Shown piece by piece: positions 20,710 through 29,913 of a stretch of DNA of 54,723 bases. This DNA comes from Methylococcales symbiont of Hymedesmia sp. n. MRB-2018 (GTDB taxonomy: Bacteria > Pseudomonadota > Gammaproteobacteria > Methylococcales > Methylomonadaceae). Numbering within the stretch: the stretch's first letter is position 1; every line of letters starts with the position of its first letter. The stretch spans positions 1-54,723 of the forward strand of contig QPIN01000052.1 of the NCBI GenBank assembly GCA_003666385.1, read 5' to 3'. The notes below the pieces were generated by a model. The model was not told the origin of the DNA. It ran no database searches and saw only the letters and a program-made list of their open reading frames with translations. The position numbers and the translations under genes were made by a program.

Positions 20710-21696
20710 TTATGGTTTAAATCTTTTACTAAAATGAGCAGATCCTAATAAGCCAACCTCTTGATTCAAGCAGACTTTAACTGAAAAATCCTGTAATAAT
20801 GATTGGAACACACCCTTAGCAAGAAAGCCTTTCAAGAAACCACCTTGCTGAATACTCGATAGGTTTTTTGCTGCTATTCCACCTGCTAAAACCACACCCC
20901 CTTCAGGTAAACACTTTAACGCCAAATTTCCAGCTTCTGCCCCATATATTTCACAAAACAATGCTAATGCTTTAGTACATAAAGGGGCATTTTCTGAATG
21001 TGCTTGCTGCGCTATTATTGCAGCTGAGTCTCCCTTTTGCATTTGCGACTCAACAGACTGATTAACAAGTGCATAGTCTATTGATTTTAAATAGTTATAT
21101 ATATTAACAAGACCTTTTCCACAAACCACTTCCTGATAACTCACATGCTCTGGATACAATTCCATTAGATACCGTAACAAACCAATTTCTAACGCATTTC
21201 TAGGCGCAAAGTCTGTATGCCCACCTTCTGTTGCCACCACATGATATTTGTTATTACTCCATACCAGCAGAGCTTCTCCAAGACCTGTTCCTGCCGCTAT
21301 TACCGCTTTATTACCGAGGCTTTCTTTTGCATTTGGATTTAATTCCACAAAATCACTTTCTGGCAAATATAAAATACCCCATGCTGTGGCTTCCAGATCA
21401 TTTAATAAAGCAACTTTTTGGGTATGCGTTTGAGTAATTAATTCCTTTGTTTTTAACACCCAAGGTAGGTTTGTAGTGTTGCAATCTCCATTAACCACTG
21501 GCCCTGCAACACCCAAACAAACACTATCTATCTGTACATTGTCTATTACTGCTAAAAATCGATCCAATAGCTTTTCAAAATTGTTAAAATCAGCACTGAC
21601 ATAAGTTTCTTTTTTTATACAATGCAATACATTTTTATCTTGTTCATAGATTGCCAATATTGTTTTTGTACCGCCCAAGTCTCCAGCTAATATCAC
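20710..21696 (-). CDS. glk: Glucokinase
   Basis: This is a ROK/GlcK-type glucokinase that phosphorylates glucose with ATP. GDLGGTKTILAIY is the N-terminal phosphate-1 motif, NLPW and NDLEATAWG are the sugar-binding segments with the catalytic Asp, and ATEGGHTDFAPRN is the glucokinase EGGH motif. The length is 328 residues. Its start overlaps the last base of the DUF411 gene. In a methylotroph it probably serves stored glycogen or sucrose rather than external glucose; that is inference. Confidence 0.88.
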   Translation of the reverse strand: MILAGDLGGTKTILAIYEQDKNVLHCIKKETYVSADFNNFEKLLDRFLAVIDNVQIDSVCLGVAGPVVNGDCNTTNLPWVLKTKELITQTHTQKVALLNDLEATAWGILYLPESDFVELNPNAKESLGNKAVIAAGTGLGEALLVWSNNKYHVVATEGGHTDFAPRNALEIGLLRYLMELYPEHVSYQEVVCGKGLVNIYNYLKSIDYALVNQSVESQMQKGDSAAIIAQQAHSENAPLCTKALALFCEIYGAEAGNLALKCLPEGGVVLAGGIAAKNLSSIQQGGFLKGFLAKGVFQSLLQDFSVKVCLNQEVGLLGSAHFSKRFKP

Positions 21697-22151
21697 TATT
21701 TACCCTCGTAGCTGGTAAAAACTTGTTGCTTATTTTCTTTAGCAAATGACACTACCTTATAAGGATCTTTTCTTCCGCCCATCTCCATACCAGGTGTTCC
21801 ACTAGGCATTCCTGGAACAGAAATACCAATTATCTTTGGTTTTAGTTGCAACATCTTTTTAATGTCTACTGCGGGTACATGTCCTTCTACAACATAACCA
21901 TTGACTATAGCTGTGTGGCAAGAGGCCATATTTTTTGGCACCCCCATTTCATCTTTTTTTGTTTGCACATCGTTAGTGACAAAATCCTTCACTTTAAAGT
22001 TGTTTTGTTCCAAATGGGCAATCCATTTACTGCAACAATCACAACTTGGACTCCGATAAACCTCTATTTCAAGCGATTTCTCTGCTTCAGCCATTGCACT
22101 AGCACTTAAACTAAAAAAAACAAAAACCATTAATTTTTTTACTATTTTCAT
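21696..22151 (-). CDS. Secreted DUF411 family protein (putative metal binding)
   Basis: This protein has a signal peptide (KKLMVFVFFSLSASAMA) and a DUF411 core. The core includes a Cys cluster CDCC (C37, C39, C40 from the chosen start), NMASCHTA and EGHVPA, and the Met/Gly-rich loop GMPSGTPGMEMGG. Family members sit near copper resistance genes and are thought to bind copper in the periplasm; no copper gene is adjacent here. The start was put at 22151 because GGAG lies 6 nt before that ATG, giving 151 residues. It begins one base after the yjbQ stop, so the two are coupled. Confidence 0.8.
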   Translation of the reverse strand: MKIVKKLMVFVFFSLSASAMAEAEKSLEIEVYRSPSCDCCSKWIAHLEQNNFKVKDFVTNDVQTKKDEMGVPKNMASCHTAIVNGYVVEGHVPAVDIKKMLQLKPKIIGISVPGMPSGTPGMEMGGRKDPYKVVSFAKENKQQVFTSYEGK

Positions 22152-22152
22152 A

Positions 22153-22572
22153 TTATTCTCCATTAAGTGTCGCTATTATTGTTCTACACCCTGCATGATT
22201 ACGATGTTCACACAGATAAATACCTTGCCATATCCCCATATTCAATTGCCCATTGGAAACAGGTATGGTTAATTCGCACCCTAAAACCACTGCTTTAATA
22301 TGGGCAGGCATATCATCACTACCTTCAAGCAAATGCATAAAATAAGGTTCATTCTCTGGAATTGCCTGATTAAAATAGGCTTCCATGTCATGCCTAACAT
22401 CAGGGTCTGCATTCTCATTAATGGCTAAAGAAGCGGATGTATGCTGAATAAATAAATGTAATAACCCCATTTTTAACTGTTTTATTTCTGCAATATTCTG
22501 AATGATTTCATGATTTACCAAATGAAAGCCACGTTGTTTGGCTTGCAGTGTTATTTGTTTTTGAATCCACAT
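22153..22572 (-). CDS. yjbQ: YjbQ family protein (UPF0047)
   Basis: This small conserved protein shows LHLFIQHTSASLAINENADPDVRHDME, GSDDMPAHIKA and the C-terminal WQGIYLCEHRNHAGCR, all family signatures. E. coli YjbQ shows weak thiamine phosphate synthase activity, but its true role is unclear. The start was set at MWIQKQITLQ, matching the E. coli protein and giving 139 residues; an upstream in-frame extension is not conserved. It forms a probable short operon with the DUF411 gene and glk. Confidence 0.9.
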   Translation of the reverse strand: MWIQKQITLQAKQRGFHLVNHEIIQNIAEIKQLKMGLLHLFIQHTSASLAINENADPDVRHDMEAYFNQAIPENEPYFMHLLEGSDDMPAHIKAVVLGCELTIPVSNGQLNMGIWQGIYLCEHRNHAGCRTIIATLNGE

Positions 22573-22626
22573 GCTTACGCCTAAAGCAAAGAAATTAAGA
22601 TAAATGACATATAGTGACAATTAATA

Positions 22627-22769
22627 TGAGGTCTCAGCATAACTCTGGTGATGAGAAAAAAGTGATAGAATTTTTCAGGTTTTAGTCAAAATACAAGTGT
22701 AATAGTGAGCTATTGTGCGTTATTTTGGCTGACCTTTTTTATCCGTTCATGAGTTATGCTGAACTCTCT
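22627..22769 (-). mobile_element. MITE-like palindromic repeat, family A, copy 3
   Basis: This is the same 143-bp element as at 1444 and 2585, in opposite orientation, about 20 kb away. It lies between the hemE stop and yjbQ. No 3-bp target duplication is evident at this copy, though ATTAATAT occurs close on both sides. The equal length of all three copies argues for one recent source element. Confidence 0.85.
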
Positions 22770-22815
22770 CACTATTAATATTTGTTTCGGCATATTCAGG
22801 TCAGTCAACTGAGTT

Positions 22816-23880
22816 TTACAGATGGTATTGTGGACTAAATTCATGCACTGCATCTACCATGGTCTTCACATGATCAGGATTTACATCAGGTAAAATACCA
22901 TGACCTAAATTAAAGACATGCCCCGTTCCTTTACCGTATTTCTGTAAAATAGTTTTAACTTGTTGTCTTATTCTTTCTGGCTCGGCATAAAGCGAAATAG
23001 GGTCCATATTGCCTTGTAATGCCACCTTACTCCCTACTCGTTGACGTGCCTTAGCAATATCTGTTTGCCAGTCTAAACCTAAAGCACTGTATCCAGCATC
23101 AGCCATATCTTCCAGCCACAGACCGCCACCTTTAGTAAAGAAAACGGTAGGTACCTCTTCGCCATCAATATTGGTTTTCAACAAAGAACGTACTTGTTTG
23201 GCATAATTTAAGGAAAATTCATTATAATCCTCAGTTGAAAGCATACCTCCCCAAGTATCAAAAACCATTACTGCCTGAGCTCCCGCTTCAATCTGGGCAT
23301 TCAAATAAGCCGCTACTGATTGTGCCAGTTTATCTAACATTTGATGCATGACCCTGGGTTGTTGATACATCAAGCCTTTCACTTTTTGAAACCTTTTACT
23401 ACTGCCACCTTCAACCATATAAGTCGCTAATGTCCAAGGACTGCCTGAAAAACCAATTAAAGGCACTCTTCCTTGTAGGTTTTTTCTAATCAGACTCACC
23501 GCATCCATTACATAACTTAATTCTACAGTGGGGTCAGGGATCGCTAGTTTTTTAACATCACTCTCTGTTTTAATCGGGTTTTTAAACTTTGGTCCTTCCC
23601 CTTCAACAAAATAAAGACCTAAACCCATAGCATCAGGAATAGTCAGAATATCTGAAAATAAAATCGCCGCATCGAAATCAAAACGTTCCAATGGTTGTAA
23701 AGTAACTTCACAAGCCAGTTCTGGATTAGTACACAGGCTCATAAAACTAGCCGCTTTAGCCCGTATCGCTTTATATTCTGGTAAATATCGCCCTGCCTGC
23801 CTCATCATCCATACTGGCGTTTTATCAACGGGTTGCTTTAACAAGGCTTTTATAAAAATATCATTCTTTAAGGATGTCAT
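22816..23880 (-). CDS. hemE: Uroporphyrinogen decarboxylase
   Basis: HemE decarboxylates uroporphyrinogen III to coproporphyrinogen III in haem synthesis. The N-terminal signature [15 protein letters not shown], the catalytic Asp in [16 protein letters not shown] and the C-terminal [16 protein letters not shown] are clear. The start was set at ATG (MTSLKND), giving 354 residues; a GTG two codons earlier is also possible, and neither has a strong ribosome binding site. The aroB-hemE order is common in gammaproteobacteria, often with a SPOR-domain gene between them; here only about 260 bp without a recognisable gene separates the two. Confidence 0.96.
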   Translation of the reverse strand: MTSLKNDIFIKALLKQPVDKTPVWMMRQAGRYLPEYKAIRAKAASFMSLCTNPELACEVTLQPLERFDFDAAILFSDILTIPDAMGLGLYFVEGEGPKFKNPIKTESDVKKLAIPDPTVELSYVMDAVSLIRKNLQGRVPLIGFSGSPWTLATYMVEGGSSKRFQKVKGLMYQQPRVMHQMLDKLAQSVAAYLNAQIEAGAQAVMVFDTWGGMLSTEDYNEFSLNYAKQVRSLLKTNIDGEEVPTVFFTKGGGLWLEDMADAGYSALGLDWQTDIAKARQRVGSKVALQGNMDPISLYAEPERIRQQVKTILQKYGKGTGHVFNLGHGILPDVNPDHVKTMVDAVHEFSPQYHL

Positions 23881-24139
23881 ACACACTATTATATTTATTT
23901 TTTTATGCTGTTTCTGAACTATTGAATAATCCGTAGATTAAAACAAAGACTGTCTGGTCTTGCTGGTTTTTTCTAAAATATCTGAATTGTTTTTTTAAAC
24001 TTAGGTTTTTTGCTTTCTGGCAGTTTTTGTATGGGAGTTAATGCTTTTTTAGCCATAATAATTTTTATTTCATCTTTTAATATTCGTTTTCGTTATGCCA
24101 TTTCCCTGCTGACTTTTCATATAAGAATAAAAGGCTTCA

Positions 24140-25219
24140 TTACTGACCATAATCTCTGAGTGTTTGCTCCAAAAGTTGTTGATCTACACTGATAGGTAAA
24201 GCTGCTTTTCCTATAGCTTCAAGTAAAATAACTCTTATTTTGCCATCCACGTTTTTCTTATCTACCGACATTAACTCAACAAATTGTGCGACATCCATTT
24301 CCTTTGGAGGAATAACCGGCAATTGCGCCTGTTTTAATAGCTTAATTATTCTGTCAACATCCTGAATAGAAATCCAACCCAGTCTATGAGATAAATCTGC
24401 GGCATATCCCATACCAATCGCAACAGCTTCACCATGAATATACATACCATATCCCATCCCTGTTTCAATGGCATGTCCAAAGGTATGCCCTAAATTTAAG
24501 ATGGCTCGAATGCCCGATTCAAACTCATCTTCAGCAACAATCTCTGCCTTATTAATGCAGGAACGCTCAATAACATAAGCAAGAGCCTCTTTATCTCTGG
24601 CTAGCAGTAAAGACATATTTTTTTCTAGCCATTCAAATAATGCCAAATCTCTAATTAGTCCATATTTGATAATCTCAGCAATGCCAGCAACTAAATGCCG
24701 ATCATCAAGAGTATCTAAAACATCAATATCAGCAATGACACATTGAGGCTGATAAAATGCACCAATCATATTTTTGCCTAGCGGATGATTAACCCCTGTT
24801 TTTCCTCCAACAGATGAGTCAACCTGTGCTAACACCGTGGTCGGTATCTGTATAAAAACAATACCTCTTTGATAACATGCGGCGGCAAAGCCGCCCATAT
24901 CTCCTATAACACCCCCTCCTAATGCGAGTAATGTCGCATTTCGGCTGTATTTTTGCTCAAGCAAAAGGTCAAAAATTTTTGTCAAATACTCTAAACTTTT
25001 ATACTGCTCGCCATCTGGGAGTTCTATTGTTTCAACTTGAAATGTATCTAAACTTTTTATAACTTTCTCAAGATATAACGCTGAAACCGTGGTATTAGTG
25101 ACTATTAAAACTTGCTTGGACTTGATATGTTTTTGCATCAAGGTTTGCTGCCCCAACAAGTTTGAACCAATATATATGGGATATGATTTTTCGCCTAATT
25201 CAACACACAACTGCTTCAT
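24140..25219 (-). CDS. aroB: 3-dehydroquinate synthase
   Basis: AroB is the NAD- and metal-dependent second enzyme of the shikimate pathway. [22 protein letters not shown] is the NAD-binding loop, [22 protein letters not shown] the substrate-binding segment, and [16 protein letters not shown] contains zinc-binding His residues. The length is 359 residues. It follows aroK by 9 bp and shares its transcript. Confidence 0.96.
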   Translation of the reverse strand: MKQLCVELGEKSYPIYIGSNLLGQQTLMQKHIKSKQVLIVTNTTVSALYLEKVIKSLDTFQVETIELPDGEQYKSLEYLTKIFDLLLEQKYSRNATLLALGGGVIGDMGGFAAACYQRGIVFIQIPTTVLAQVDSSVGGKTGVNHPLGKNMIGAFYQPQCVIADIDVLDTLDDRHLVAGIAEIIKYGLIRDLALFEWLEKNMSLLLARDKEALAYVIERSCINKAEIVAEDEFESGIRAILNLGHTFGHAIETGMGYGMYIHGEAVAIGMGYAADLSHRLGWISIQDVDRIIKLLKQAQLPVIPPKEMDVAQFVELMSVDKKNVDGKIRVILLEAIGKAALPISVDQQLLEQTLRDYGQ

Positions 25220-25228
25220 TTATTTTCT

Positions 25229-25747
25229 TTAAACTGACTGGTATTCGTTTAAAATTTTTTGTACTACCACATTACTTTGCATAGAACTGGTTTCTATTTG
25301 AAAGTCTGAACAGGATAAATAAAAGTGTTCTCTTTCTGCAAACAATGTTTCTATTGTTTTTCTTGGGTCATCGGTATGAAGCAACGGTCTTTTCCTGTCC
25401 CTTTTAGTTCTTTGTAAAATTTTATCAACAGAACATTGTAAATACACCATAAATCCATTATTTTTTAGCATTTGTCGATTAGACTCTTTTAGAATGACAC
25501 CACCACCCGTAGCCAAAACAATGCCACTGAGTTGTGTGAGTTCATTAATCATCTTTTGTTCGCGAGTTCTAAAGCCTTTTTCTCCTTCATATTCAAAAAT
25601 AGTAGCAATATCAACCCCAGTTTGTTCTTCAATTGCTTTATCACTGTCATAAAAAGGTAATTGCAGTGATTTAGCTAATTGTCTTCCTATCGTGGTTTTA
25701 CCAGCTCCCATTAGACCAATCAAATATATGTTTTCTGCAGACTTCAT
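25229..25747 (-). CDS. aroK: Shikimate kinase
   Basis: AroK phosphorylates shikimate. The P-loop is GLMGAGKTTIGRQLA, and the shikimate-binding residues lie in FYDSDKAIEEQTG and ATGGGVILKE; the lid region is RTKRDRKRPLL. The length is 172 residues. It lies downstream of pilQ in the conserved pilMNOPQ-aroK-aroB arrangement, but a terminator-like hairpin separates it from pilQ. Confidence 0.96.
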   Translation of the reverse strand: MKSAENIYLIGLMGAGKTTIGRQLAKSLQLPFYDSDKAIEEQTGVDIATIFEYEGEKGFRTREQKMINELTQLSGIVLATGGGVILKESNRQMLKNNGFMVYLQCSVDKILQRTKRDRKRPLLHTDDPRKTIETLFAEREHFYLSCSDFQIETSSMQSNVVVQKILNEYQSV

Positions 25748-25769
25748 TATTACCTATATTAAAAGCGAT

Positions 25770-25795
25770 AAAAAAGGGGCATTATAGCCCCCTTT
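25770..25795 (-). terminator. Intrinsic terminator after pilQ
   Basis: On the minus strand a GGGGC/GCCCC stem with a six-base TATAAT loop, extended by A-T pairs, is followed by TTTTTT. It lies between the pilQ stop and aroK, and would end the pil transcript or attenuate read-through into aroKB. Confidence 0.65.
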
Positions 25796-25817
25796 CTTTT
25801 ATTTTTTTTGTAATTTG

Positions 25818-27977
25818 TTATCTTACAGATAAAGAACTCTTTACTATTTTTGGTGTAACAAATATCAATAATTCTCTTTTACTTTCACCCCGCGTTTTCT
25901 TTTTAAACAAAAAACCAACACCTGGCAAATCACCAAAAAAAGGAATTTTGAATTCTTCTTGCTCAACATCTCCTTCATATACACCACCAAGAACAACTGT
26001 CTCACCATCACTTACACGAACTAATGTCTCAATCTCCCTTTTATCAATCCCTCCCGTTGCATTTGGCGCATCCTTCTTAATTAATAACTCCATTATTACA
26101 TCACCATCTGGTGTGATTTGCGGTGTCACATTAAGCTCTAGTACAGCATCAATGAGTTCAATTTGTGTACCCTTTTCACTCACTGTCTCAAAAGGTATTT
26201 GCACACCCTGCTTAATAAAAGCTAGCTCTCTATCCGATGTCATTACCCGTGGATTTGCAAGCACTTCCCCTTTATTTTCATTTTCCAAAGCAGATAACTC
26301 TAAATTTAAAACATAGTCCGCTGTTTTAGCTAAAGTTATTCCTAATGCACCCGCTGGATGGTTTCTAATCGCGCTAGCACCTAAGTCAACTAAATAATTT
26401 TCATCCGCTAGGACATTAGGAAACAATTGTCCATATACAGAATTCCCTTTTGCCACCCCAAACTTAATCCCTATCTCCTGAGCAAAATTGGTATTTGCAA
26501 TGACAATTCTTGCTTCAATCATCACTTGTCTTACCGGTACATCAAGAATTTTAATCATTTTTCTGATTTCTTCAAGCTGTTCTACTGTGTCTTTTACTAT
26601 GATTGTATTCGTTCTTGAATCTACAGATGAGCTACCTCTTAAAGACAATACACCTTGCGCGTCACTTTTCTCAGCTAAACGTACTCTGTTTTCCGTTGTG
26701 TTTGAACCACCAAAAATAGTTGACTCCTTAGTCTGAGAAATCTTACTAGAGGATTCCACAACACTAGAACCCGTCAATAACATTTGAATTTTTTCAGCCT
26801 TTGCATAGTTAATTTGAATATATTCAGTCTTTAAAGACTCAAGTTGTTTAACCACTTTATTAGCAGCTAACTCTTCTTCTTCAATTTTGATGATTTCTGA
26901 AAAAGGAGCGATCGAAATCACATTACCCGTTTGTCTCTTTGCTAATCCATTAGATTTCAAAATCAAGTCTAATGCCTGATCCCAAGGCACATCATTCAAC
27001 CGCAAAGTCACTGTACCTTCCACTGAATCAGCCGCTATTATGTTAATATTTGTAAAATCTGCAAGAATTTGTAATACTGCCCTGACCTCTATATCTTGGA
27101 AGTTCAAAGATAATTTATCACCTGTATACGGAAACTTTTCCTTTAACAATGCCTCTTTCTCTGCCGCTGTTAAGGGGGAAAAATCAACGGTTAATAAGCC
27201 ATCAGACTGATAAGACGAGTAATCAAATTTGCCATCTTTTGGGGTTATACTAATGCTAACGCCTGAGCCACGTTTTTTTGCCTCAACCTTCTGAACGGGT
27301 GTTGCAAAATCAGAAACATCATAACTTTTAGCCAGCGCATCAGGTAATTTAGTATTAAGGAAATTCAACACAAGCTTTCCACCTCGTTGCTTTATATCAA
27401 CGACTGTATTTGCACTGGATAGCTCTAGTAACAAGCGTCCTTCACCTTTTGCTCCTCTCCGAAAATCAATCGCCTTAATCGTTTGCTCAGGAAGCAACTG
27501 AGTAATACTTCGGTCTACCTGCTCTATCTCATGGCTATTTTTAGGAGAACTGGCAACATCTATTGGCTTTAAAATCAGATAAACATTATTTTCCACCACT
27601 TTAGTCTCAAATGGCACTGTTTCTGTAAGATTAATAACGACCCGTGTTATTCCTGATGCTTCAACTACAAAAACTGAATTGGCTACTCCCTGGTTGACAG
27701 TATACATTTTTTGCTCAAGCGCACTTTTAACACCAAGGAAGTCTAAGGCAATTCTTGCAGGGTTATCTGTTTGAAAGACTTTCGGAGCAATAGCAGTGCC
27801 ATTCATGGTTAATTGAATTTGAACTTTATCTCCAGCCAGGGAATAAAAGCTTAAATCTGTTATCGCTGTTTCATTTGCTAATGCTATTGATATTTGTGTC
27901 AATAGCATCATCAATCCCAAACTAAATCTGGCAAAGCTTGATATTTTTTGTAATCTTATTATTTTATTTTTTTGCAT
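25818..27977 (-). CDS. pilQ: Type IV pilus secretin PilQ
   Basis: PilQ forms the outer-membrane channel for the type IV pilus. A signal peptide (about residues 14-35, ending SIALA) is followed by two AMIN-like domains that bind peptidoglycan, an STN/N-domain (LNFQDIEVRAVLQILADFTNINIIAADSV) and the secretin domain (PRVMTSDRELAFIKQG; TLVRVSDGETVVLGGVYEG). The length is 719 residues. It is the last gene of pilMNOPQ, 21 bp after pilP. Confidence 0.95.
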   Translation of the reverse strand: MQKNKIIRLQKISSFARFSLGLMMLLTQISIALANETAITDLSFYSLAGDKVQIQLTMNGTAIAPKVFQTDNPARIALDFLGVKSALEQKMYTVNQGVANSVFVVEASGITRVVINLTETVPFETKVVENNVYLILKPIDVASSPKNSHEIEQVDRSITQLLPEQTIKAIDFRRGAKGEGRLLLELSSANTVVDIKQRGGKLVLNFLNTKLPDALAKSYDVSDFATPVQKVEAKKRGSGVSISITPKDGKFDYSSYQSDGLLTVDFSPLTAAEKEALLKEKFPYTGDKLSLNFQDIEVRAVLQILADFTNINIIAADSVEGTVTLRLNDVPWDQALDLILKSNGLAKRQTGNVISIAPFSEIIKIEEEELAANKVVKQLESLKTEYIQINYAKAEKIQMLLTGSSVVESSSKISQTKESTIFGGSNTTENRVRLAEKSDAQGVLSLRGSSSVDSRTNTIIVKDTVEQLEEIRKMIKILDVPVRQVMIEARIVIANTNFAQEIGIKFGVAKGNSVYGQLFPNVLADENYLVDLGASAIRNHPAGALGITLAKTADYVLNLELSALENENKGEVLANPRVMTSDRELAFIKQGVQIPFETVSEKGTQIELIDAVLELNVTPQITPDGDVIMELLIKKDAPNATGGIDKREIETLVRVSDGETVVLGGVYEGDVEQEEFKIPFFGDLPGVGFLFKKKTRGESKRELLIFVTPKIVKSSLSVR

Positions 27978-27998
27978 ATTTATTTTTCAATCCTTAAA

Positions 27999-28562
27999 TT
28001 ACTCGGCTAATGCAATTGAAACTTGTTGTTTACGCCAAGCACCTGGTTTATCAGGAACTATTTCCATTAATTCAATCTTATTATCAGTAATATCACTAAT
28101 TTCACCATCATTACGTCCCATATAATTCCCTTTCTGCACCCTATGAATAATGCCATCACCTGTCTTAACCAAAGCCCAAGAAACCTTGTTTAAAGTCAAG
28201 GTACCTACCATTCTCAATGTATCTAAGGAATAACTTTCCAGTTCTTCTTTTCTTCTTGACTTATCTGGTCGTATGCCTGTATTTACTCCAACACCCTCAA
28301 GTTCTCCAGTTTCCTCAAGTCTTTCTACCTGACTAAAAGGATCTCTTACTCCTTCTGGATTAAAAATGAACGGTTCCACAATCTTTATTGCAGGTAAAGG
28401 TTTGATTGTTCCTTTAGGCTTTGCTTTTACCCCACTGATATACCGTTCTAAGTCACTTACATCACTACTTGCACACCCAGCTAAATTGAAAACAAAGAGA
28501 CAAAAAAATACCTGAGTGAGATTCTGTATCATCGGGTAACAACCATTTTTAAATAAAAACAT
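27999..28562 (-). CDS. pilP: Type IV pilus alignment lipoprotein PilP
   Basis: PilP is an inner-membrane lipoprotein that links the PilMNO platform to the PilQ secretin. The lipobox is FNLAGCASSD, followed by a Pro-rich linker and the beta domain (SYSLDTLRMVGTLTLNKVSWALVKTGDGIIHRV). The start at 28562 is supported by GGAGGG six bases ahead; a Met ten codons later is a weaker option. It begins 2 bp after the pilO stop. Confidence 0.92.
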   Translation of the reverse strand: MFLFKNGCYPMIQNLTQVFFCLFVFNLAGCASSDVSDLERYISGVKAKPKGTIKPLPAIKIVEPFIFNPEGVRDPFSQVERLEETGELEGVGVNTGIRPDKSRRKEELESYSLDTLRMVGTLTLNKVSWALVKTGDGIIHRVQKGNYMGRNDGEISDITDNKIELMEIVPDKPGAWRKQQVSIALAE

Positions 28563-28564
28563 GA

Positions 28565-29176
28565 TTACCCTCCTCGTCCTTTTTTCTTCTTTTTCTTAAT
28601 TTCACCTGTTTCTTCATTATACGTTTTAATCGTTGCACTCATATTCAGCATATCGCTACTTTTTATAGTAGAAATAGCGACATTATGAATCGTAACAATC
28701 CGTGACAAAGAAGCTAAACCACTGATAAATAAACTTAACTCTTGGTATTTACCTACAACATCAATACTAATAGGTAACTCTGAATAAAAATCTTTCCGTA
28801 TAGAGGCTGTTGGTTTAAAAAGACGAAACTCTAACCCACTGGCTAATCCTGTTTGGGAAATATCTATTAGAAGATTTGCCACTTCTGCTTTGCTTGGCAT
28901 CTGTTTAATCATTTCCCCCAAAGAAAGCTCAAGCTGTTTCAATTGATCTCGATAATCAGCTAAATTCACCGTTTTTCGCTGTTTAGACTCAAATGAAGTT
29001 TTTAGTGTTTGTTCTTTCATTTGTAATTGATCTAACTGCTTAAGCTGATCTATAGTTATATAATAATAAAGTGCCCCCACTACCAGCAAAGAAGCCAAAA
29101 CGATAGTCGCTATCTTTACAGTTAAAGGCCACGTACCTGCTGCATTAAGGTCCCAGTTTACTTCTGCTAAATTCAT
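28565..29176 (-). CDS. pilO: Type IV pilus inner-membrane platform protein PilO
   Basis: PilO has a short cytoplasmic N-terminus, one membrane segment (about residues 20-42), a coiled coil (QLKQLDQLQMKEQTLKTSFESKQ) and a ferredoxin-like periplasmic domain. It dimerises with PilN. The length is 203 residues, ending in a basic tail (KKKKKKGRGG). In most relatives it follows pilN directly; here a family B repeat separates them. A ribosome binding site (CAGGAAG) still precedes its start, so translation can begin independently. Confidence 0.92.
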   Translation of the reverse strand: MNLAEVNWDLNAAGTWPLTVKIATIVLASLLVVGALYYYITIDQLKQLDQLQMKEQTLKTSFESKQRKTVNLADYRDQLKQLELSLGEMIKQMPSKAEVANLLIDISQTGLASGLEFRLFKPTASIRKDFYSELPISIDVVGKYQELSLFISGLASLSRIVTIHNVAISTIKSSDMLNMSATIKTYNEETGEIKKKKKKGRGG

Positions 29177-29212
29177 TTTTTCGATCTTCCTGCTGTTTTG
29201 GCTTATTTTTAT

Positions 29213-29370
29213 GTAACTACTCAGCTTACCCTCTATTTTTGTCCAATAGCCGCGTTGAAAGTGCGCATTTACACCTGTAAACTCCGCACTTTCGCCTTGC
29301 TCTTGAACGCTTTAATCTTGAACAGAACAGAGGGCAATCTAAGCAGCTACGGAGTACGCTGAGTCGTTTT
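29213..29370 (-). mobile_element. MITE-like palindromic repeat, family B, copy 1 (inside pil operon)
   Basis: This is a 158-bp copy in inverted orientation relative to the other three. The left end GTAACTACTCAGC is intact; the right end is altered (GCTGAGTCGTTTT against GCTGAGTAGTTAC). The right 24 bases are also the last codons and stop of pilN. The core contains GAAAGTGCG/CGCACTTTC arms around TTTACA/TGTAAA and can fold into a strong hairpin within the pil mRNA. Confidence 0.82.
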
Positions 29371-29913
29371 ATTTTTACTTTGTTTAGCCATCATAGAAAA
29401 ATCATTCAAAGAGCCATTTGTTAGCTTTCCTTGCCCTTTAATAACTTCTAAAACGGGAGCTTCTAACCATGGTGATGCTTCTATACCTCTCATATAAGCA
29501 GACACGCTTGCATTCGATTGTGCTTTACCGCTAAATGCTAGGATTTTTCCTGTTTGTTTAAACTTTGAGAGAACGATCCCATCTGGCGTGCTTTTAGCTA
29601 GTTCATCAAATAAATGTACTATCCGAGGACGACTCTCTTGTAAAGTTTGGATGACTTCAATTTTGCTTAATAATTTATTCTTTTTTTCTTCTATATCTTT
29701 TTTTTCTTTTATTTTTTTATTAACCAATCGAATTTGCTCATCAAGCATTGAATTCCGCCTTTGTTGATATTCTTTCATATCTTCAATATGCCAATAAACC
29801 AATCCAAATAATATCAAAGTCACAAAAATACTGGCACATATCGCAGCGATAAAGTCTTGCTTCTTTTGTTGTCGAAGCTCTTCCCGCCATGGAAGTAAAT
29901 TAATGGTTGGCAT
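29347..29913 (-). CDS. pilN: Type IV pilus inner-membrane platform protein PilN
   Basis: PilN is the partner of PilO. The N-terminal INLLPWREE motif binds PilM; a membrane segment follows (about residues 22-44), then a coiled coil and a periplasmic domain. The length is 188 residues. Its first ATG overlaps the pilM stop (TAATG). The last residues (TQRTP) and the TAG stop are encoded by the end of the inserted family B repeat, so the original C-terminus has been replaced or trimmed. The lost part is beyond the folded domain, and function is probably kept. Confidence 0.92.
   Translation of the reverse strand: MPTINLLPWREELRQQKKQDFIAAICASIFVTLILFGLVYWHIEDMKEYQQRRNSMLDEQIRLVNKKIKEKKDIEEKKNKLLSKIEVIQTLQESRPRIVHLFDELAKSTPDGIVLSKFKQTGKILAFSGKAQSNASVSAYMRGIEASPWLEAPVLEVIKGQGKLTNGSLNDFSMMAKQSKNKTTQRTP

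Noticed and set aside
23887-24139. A possible small gene between aroB and hemE, where a SPOR-domain gene often lies.
   Set aside because: The longest minus-strand frame with an ATG (starting MAKKALTPIQ) is only about 27 codons and resembles nothing known. No remnant of a SPOR domain was seen.
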